From the NCBI GenBank assembly GCA_913778455.1, contig CAJYVK010000374.1, forward strand, positions 29,280-93,279: a DNA stretch of 64,000 bases. Reading direction: 5' to 3'. The notes beneath the pieces were generated by a model, which did no database searches, was not told where the DNA came from, and saw only the letters and a list, made by a program, of their open reading frames with translations. Shown here piece after piece: positions 59,719 through 64,000 of this stretch; position 1 is the first letter of the stretch; every line of letters starts with the position of its first letter. The DNA is from an uncultured Hymenobacter sp. (GTDB lineage: Bacteria > Bacteroidota > Bacteroidia > Cytophagales > Hymenobacteraceae). A program made the translations under genes and the position numbers.

Positions 59719-62700
59719 TTAGAACGTGAGGTTGAAGCCAGCCAGGAACGACTTGGCGATGGGGTAGTTGGCCTGCGAGAAGCCGTTTTGCAACACGTTG
59801 TCGATGCTGGTAGCGTCGGGGTTGCGACCCAGGAATTGGGTGATGGTGAAGAGGTTATTGGCCGAGATGTACACCCGGGCCCCGCTCATGTGCGCCTTGC
59901 TGGCCCACTCGGCCGGCAGGTTATAGGTCAGTTGCAGGGTGCGCAGGCGCAGGTAGTCGGCGTTCTTGTAGAAGATGCTCGACGAGCGAATCTGGCGGCG
60001 GGCGCTGGAGAAGTTACCCAGGTTGGGCTGGGCCAGCGTGCCGTTGGGGTTGTCGATGGGGTGGTAGCGATTCTCGAAGTAGTACTGGTTCGGTACCCCG
60101 AAGCCTTCGCCCGACTCTTCCTGGTTGGCCAGCTCCTGGTCGAAGATTTTGCGACCCTTGATGCCCAGCAGGCTGAAGCTCAGCTCAAAGTTGTGCAGGG
60201 TGAAGTTGCTCGAAAAGCCGTAGGTAAACTTCGGATTATAAGTGCCGAAGCCCTTGCGGTCGTTGAGGTCAATCACGCCGTCGCCGTTGAGGTCTTCCAC
60301 CTTGTAGTCGCCCACCAGCGTGCCGGCCAGGTGGGGCGTGTTGTCGATGTCGGCCTGCGACTTGTACACGCCCAGGATGTTGTAGCCGTACAATTCGGCG
60401 ATGGGGCCGCCCACCTGCGTGCGCCAGGTACCCGCCGAGCCGGTGATGATCTGCGTCTGGCCGGGGGCCAGCGCCAGTACCTCGTTGCGGTTGGTCGCCA
60501 GGTTGCCGCTGAAGCCCCATTTTACCGGCCCCAGGTTGATGTCGTTGCCGCCCAGCTCAATCTCAAAGCCGCTGTTGCGAATCTTGCCGATGTTCTGAAT
60601 CGATGACGTGAAACCCGATTGCTCCGGCACGGGCACGTTGAGTAGCAGGTCCTTGGTGGTCGAGTTGTAGTAGTCGGCGGCTACGGTCAGCTTCTGGCCG
60701 ATGCCCAGGTTCAGGCCCACGTTGGTCGAGGTCTTGGTTTCCCAGCTCAGGTTGGGGTTGGCCACGGTGGTGGCGTTGAAGCCGGGGGCCAGCGTGCCGC
60801 CGTACACGTAGTTGTTGGCGTTCACGAGGGCCTGCGAGCTGTAGTTACCAATCTGGTTGTTGCCCGAGAGGCCGTAGCTGGCCCGGATCTTGGCGAAGGT
60901 CAGCGCCTTGGTTTGCGGGAAGAACTTCTCGTTGCTGAGTATCCAGCCGCCCGTTACCGAGGGGAAGTTGCCCCACTTGCGGTCGGGGCCGAAGCGCGAC
61001 GAGCCGTCGCGGCGGGCCGTCACCGTGAATAAATACTTGTTGGCAAACGAGTACTGCACGCGGCCCAGGTACGACACCAGGCTCCAGGTGTAGCGGGTGG
61101 GTACGGCCACGAAGGCGCTGGCCCCGCCGATGTTGGGCAGGTTGTCGTCGGCAATGTTGGAGCCGGTAACGAAGGTGCTCGTGCCGCTTTCCTGCTGGTA
61201 GGTGTAGCCGGCCAGTACGTCGAGCGAGTGCTCGCCCCACTGCGCAGCGTAGTTGGCCGTGTTCTCGCTTAGGTAGTTGGCGATGAAATCACGGTTTTCG
61301 GTGGCGACGGCGGGCTTGGGCGCGGCCGTGCGGTAGGCCCCGATAGCCCCGGGATTGTAGAAGTCGAAGTAGTTGCTGTTGACGTCGCCCCCCAGCAGGG
61401 TCTTGAGCGTGAGGCCCGGCAGCGGCTGGTAGCTGAGGTAGGTATTGCCGAAGGTGCGGAAAAACGTGCGGTTATTGGTAATGCGGGTGGCGATAGCCAG
61501 CGCGTTCTCACCCAAGGCCCCGTCCTCGGGCGTGTTGGCCGCGATTTGCTGGCTGATGGCCAGCGAGCCATCGGCGTTGCGCGGGCTGAAGAACGGGTAC
61601 ATGATGTACAGGTTCGAGATCGGGTCGGTCGAGAAGTCGGCGTTGTTGTTGAAGTACTGCTGCCGGTTGTACGACGGGTTGAGGCTGGCCCCGATGGTGA
61701 ATTTATCCGAAGGCCGCACGTCGAGCTTGAGCGTGCCGCTGTAGCGCTTCAGCCCGTTGTTCACCACGATGCCCTGCTGGTCGAAGTAGTTGGCCGATAG
61801 GTAGTAGTTAGTCTTGGCCGAGCCACCCGAAAACGCTACGTTGTAGCTGCTGATGAGGCCCTTGCGGAACAACTCCTTCTGCCAGTCGGTATCGGTGAGG
61901 CCAGGCGTGCCGTCGAGGTAGGGCTGCAAGTAGTTGAGGCGTAGCTGGCGCAGGCTGGCCCCCTTGCTCAGGCGGGTAGCCCGGTCATCGCTGATGCTGC
62001 GGTTGCTGGGGTTGGCCGATACGTAGCCGTAGTCGCGGGCCTCGGTGAAGAACAGCGCCGCCTGGGCCGCGTTCACGTACTTCACCCGGTCGGCGCGCTC
62101 CTGGAAGCCGGTGTACACGTCGAGCGCCACAGTCATCTTGTCGGCCTTGCCCTTCTTGGTAGTGATGAGCACCACGCCGTTGGCCGCCCGCGAGCCGTAG
62201 ATGGCGGCCGAGGAGGGATCCTTCAGAATGTCCAGCTTCTCAATGTCCTGCGGGTTTATCGAGTTCAGCGACGAGCCCTCGCTCAGCGGGAAGCCATCGA
62301 CCACGATGAGCGGGTTGCGCCCCGCCGTGAGCGTGCCGATGCCCCGAATCACGATTTGCGGGTCGGTGCCGGGCTGGCCCGAGGCGTCGTTCACGACCAC
62401 GCCGGCCGCCTTGCCCGCCAGCTGCTGCCCAAAGCTGCTGCCGGCGTAGCGATTCAGCGCCGCGCCCTTCACCTCCGAAATCACGCCCGTTACCTTGGCC
62501 TTCGACTGCGAGCCGTAGCCAATCACCACCACGTCGGACAGCGCCTTGTTTTCCGCTTTCAGCCGCACCATCAGGCTGTTGTTGTCGCCGGCATTGACCA
62601 GGAAGTCGTTGATCTTCTGGCTTTCGTAGCCCACGTAGCTCACCGTGAGCCCGTAGCGCACGCCGGCTTTCAGGTTGTCGAAGGTGAAAACGCCGCTGGC

Positions 62701-62928
62701 ATCGGTGGTGCTGCCGCGCGGGTTGCCGTTGTTGCCGGCCTCATTCAGCAGCACCGTCACGCCGATGAGCGGCTCGCCCTTGTCGTCGAGCACGGTACCT
62801 TTCACGCGGGCCGTGGCTTGGGCGGCCGGGCGGGTACCGGGCTGGGCCGTGGCCGGGCTAGCCAGCAGTAGGCCGCAGGCCACGAGGCCCACCGGCCAGT
62901 TTTGCATAAATCGTAGGCGCTGTTTCAT
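59719..62928 (-). CDS. SusC/RagA-type TonB-linked outer membrane receptor
   Basis: VKGTVLDDKGEPLIGVTVLLNEAG, VVVIGYGSQSKAKVTG, YGSRAANGVVLITTKKGK. Confidence 0.96.
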   Translation of the reverse strand: MKQRLRFMQNWPVGLVACGLLLASPATAQPGTRPAAQATARVKGTVLDDKGEPLIGVTVLLNEAGNNGNPRGSTTDASGVFTFDNLKAGVRYGLTVSYVGYESQKINDFLVNAGDNNSLMVRLKAENKALSDVVVIGYGSQSKAKVTGVISEVKGAALNRYAGSSFGQQLAGKAAGVVVNDASGQPGTDPQIVIRGIGTLTAGRNPLIVVDGFPLSEGSSLNSINPQDIEKLDILKDPSSAAIYGSRAANGVVLITTKKGKADKMTVALDVYTGFQERADRVKYVNAAQAALFFTEARDYGYVSANPSNRSISDDRATRLSKGASLRQLRLNYLQPYLDGTPGLTDTDWQKELFRKGLISSYNVAFSGGSAKTNYYLSANYFDQQGIVVNNGLKRYSGTLKLDVRPSDKFTIGASLNPSYNRQQYFNNNADFSTDPISNLYIMYPFFSPRNADGSLAISQQIAANTPEDGALGENALAIATRITNNRTFFRTFGNTYLSYQPLPGLTLKTLLGGDVNSNYFDFYNPGAIGAYRTAAPKPAVATENRDFIANYLSENTANYAAQWGEHSLDVLAGYTYQQESGTSTFVTGSNIADDNLPNIGGASAFVAVPTRYTWSLVSYLGRVQYSFANKYLFTVTARRDGSSRFGPDRKWGNFPSVTGGWILSNEKFFPQTKALTFAKIRASYGLSGNNQIGNYSSQALVNANNYVYGGTLAPGFNATTVANPNLSWETKTSTNVGLNLGIGQKLTVAADYYNSTTKDLLLNVPVPEQSGFTSSIQNIGKIRNSGFEIELGGNDINLGPVKWGFSGNLATNRNEVLALAPGQTQIITGSAGTWRTQVGGPIAELYGYNILGVYKSQADIDNTPHLAGTLVGDYKVEDLNGDGVIDLNDRKGFGTYNPKFTYGFSSNFTLHNFELSFSLLGIKGRKIFDQELANQEESGEGFGVPNQYYFENRYHPIDNPNGTLAQPNLGNFSSARRQIRSSSIFYKNADYLRLRTLQLTYNLPAEWASKAHMSGARVYISANNLFTITQFLGRNPDATSIDNVLQNGFSQANYPIAKSFLAGFNLTF

Positions 62929-63031
62929 AAAACAACTGATAAAATGGGGAAATAAAAAGGCATGGCGGTGCCGCTCGCCCGGGCAAGGGCGCTTCGAAGC
63001 AGCTTAAACCGTGGTTAGGGGCAGGGGAGAC

Positions 63032-64000
63032 CTAGGGTGACTTGCGAATAGTGACCTGGCTAGGGGTTTGGATAAAAGTCAGATTATTGGCCGCGCACAC
63101 GGCCCGTAGCACGACGGGTAAGGCATCAGTGGCCGCAAACTCGCCCGTGAACGAGAGCCCGCGCACGGCAGCCGTATCGTAAGCCACGCGCACGTGGTAG
63201 CGGGCACCTACCTGGGCGAACACGGTAGCGAGGTCGTCTTTTTCAAAGGAGAGGCCGGTCGGAATCTCCACTGCCAGCGGCTGGGTGGGCCGGGGCGCGG
63301 GGCCGAAATTGTGCAAGCGCACCTGCCGGGTGCGGGTGTTGATGGTCAGCTCCTGGCCGGGCGTCAGGAACTGCTCGCGCATGGTGAGGTGGCTGGCCGC
63401 CGTGGCCCGCACCACCACCTTGCCTTCGAGCAGCCGCACGGCTACTTCCTGGCTAGTAGCCGCCTGCACCCGAAACTTGGTACCCAGCGCCGTGGTCGTA
63501 AACCCGTTGGCCAGCACCGTAAAAGGATGCGCCGCATCCTTGGCCACCGCAAACAGCGCCGTGCCGCGCAGGCTGATGTCGCGTCGCCCCTGGGCAAAGG
63601 GTGGGTAATACGCCACCGCGCTACCCGGTTGCAAGGTCACCACCGAGCCATCGGGCAAGGGCAGGCGCAGCGGGGCATGGCCGGTATTGGTGCGGCGGAT
63701 TAGCGTCGGGGTGGGGGCCGCCGGGCGAGTGGCCTGGGCCAGCGGCGCGGGGCCAGCCGGCCGGAAGGTGAGGCGCAGTGCCGCCAGGCCCACGGTCAGT
63801 AGTACGGCGGCGGCTACGGCCCAGCGCAGCCAGCCGCGGCGGGCGGGTGCCGGCGCTTCGGCGGCCAGGTGCCAGCGCAGGCGCGCCCACACCCGCGTCG
63901 ACTGCTCGGCGCTGAGCGGGCCGTCGGCCCCGGCCGGGTGGGCGGCGAACTCGCGCTCCAAGCGCTCGTGCCAGGCGTCTTCGTCGGGGCCGAAGAGCGC
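63032..64000 (-). CDS. FecR-family anti-sigma/sensor protein (N-terminus beyond window)
   Basis: TM segment; LPDGSVVTLQPGSAVAYYP; FTVLANGFTTTALGTKFRV; C-terminal STN-like region; frame stays open to 64000. Confidence 0.9.
   Translation of the reverse strand, partial: ALFGPDEDAWHERLEREFAAHPAGADGPLSAEQSTRVWARLRWHLAAEAPAPARRGWLRWAVAAAVLLTVGLAALRLTFRPAGPAPLAQATRPAAPTPTLIRRTNTGHAPLRLPLPDGSVVTLQPGSAVAYYPPFAQGRRDISLRGTALFAVAKDAAHPFTVLANGFTTTALGTKFRVQAATSQEVAVRLLEGKVVVRATAASHLTMREQFLTPGQELTINTRTRQVRLHNFGPAPRPTQPLAVEIPTGLSFEKDDLATVFAQVGARYHVRVAYDTAAVRGLSFTGEFAATDALPVVLRAVCAANNLTFIQTPSQVTIRKSP

Overview
GC-rich Bacteroidota chromosome, probably Hymenobacter-like (inferred from T9SS C-terminal signal, SusC/SusD pairs, PafA phosphatase, DUF5683/dapB/lepB gene order). 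The left ~27 kb is an expanded K+ homeostasis island. It holds two NtrC-type sigma54 response regulators, three sensor kinases, a kinase-less KdpD-USP protein, two Kup transporters, kdpFABC, a Kdp-linked porin, a CPA1 antiporter, and a second kdpA/kdpC pair that has no kdpB. The motif CTAGCAAAACGCTAG, found in three intergenic regions of this island, always lies ~55-220 bp upstream of TGGCAC-type -24/-12 candidates, suggesting an undescribed sigma54-dependent Kdp regulon. The kinase next to the orphan kdpA2 has Gln where the H-box His should be (VSQELHTPL), so the second Kdp module looks rewired or decaying. The middle of the window holds a SusCD/tyrosine-phosphatase/TonB/PafA cluster and an AT-richer lipoprotein gene. 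It also holds lepB-dapB-DUF5683-parB-[DUF433 fusion]-parA, an OppA-like SBP, yidC and pyrG. The right part holds a beta-helix protein, a GH5-fascin-T9SS enzyme with a LacI-type palindrome upstream, GDPD, an MBL hydrolase, SusD/SusC and FecR. Many intergenic palindromes and one MITE-like element are present. Family calls are from reading sequence only; no database search was run.
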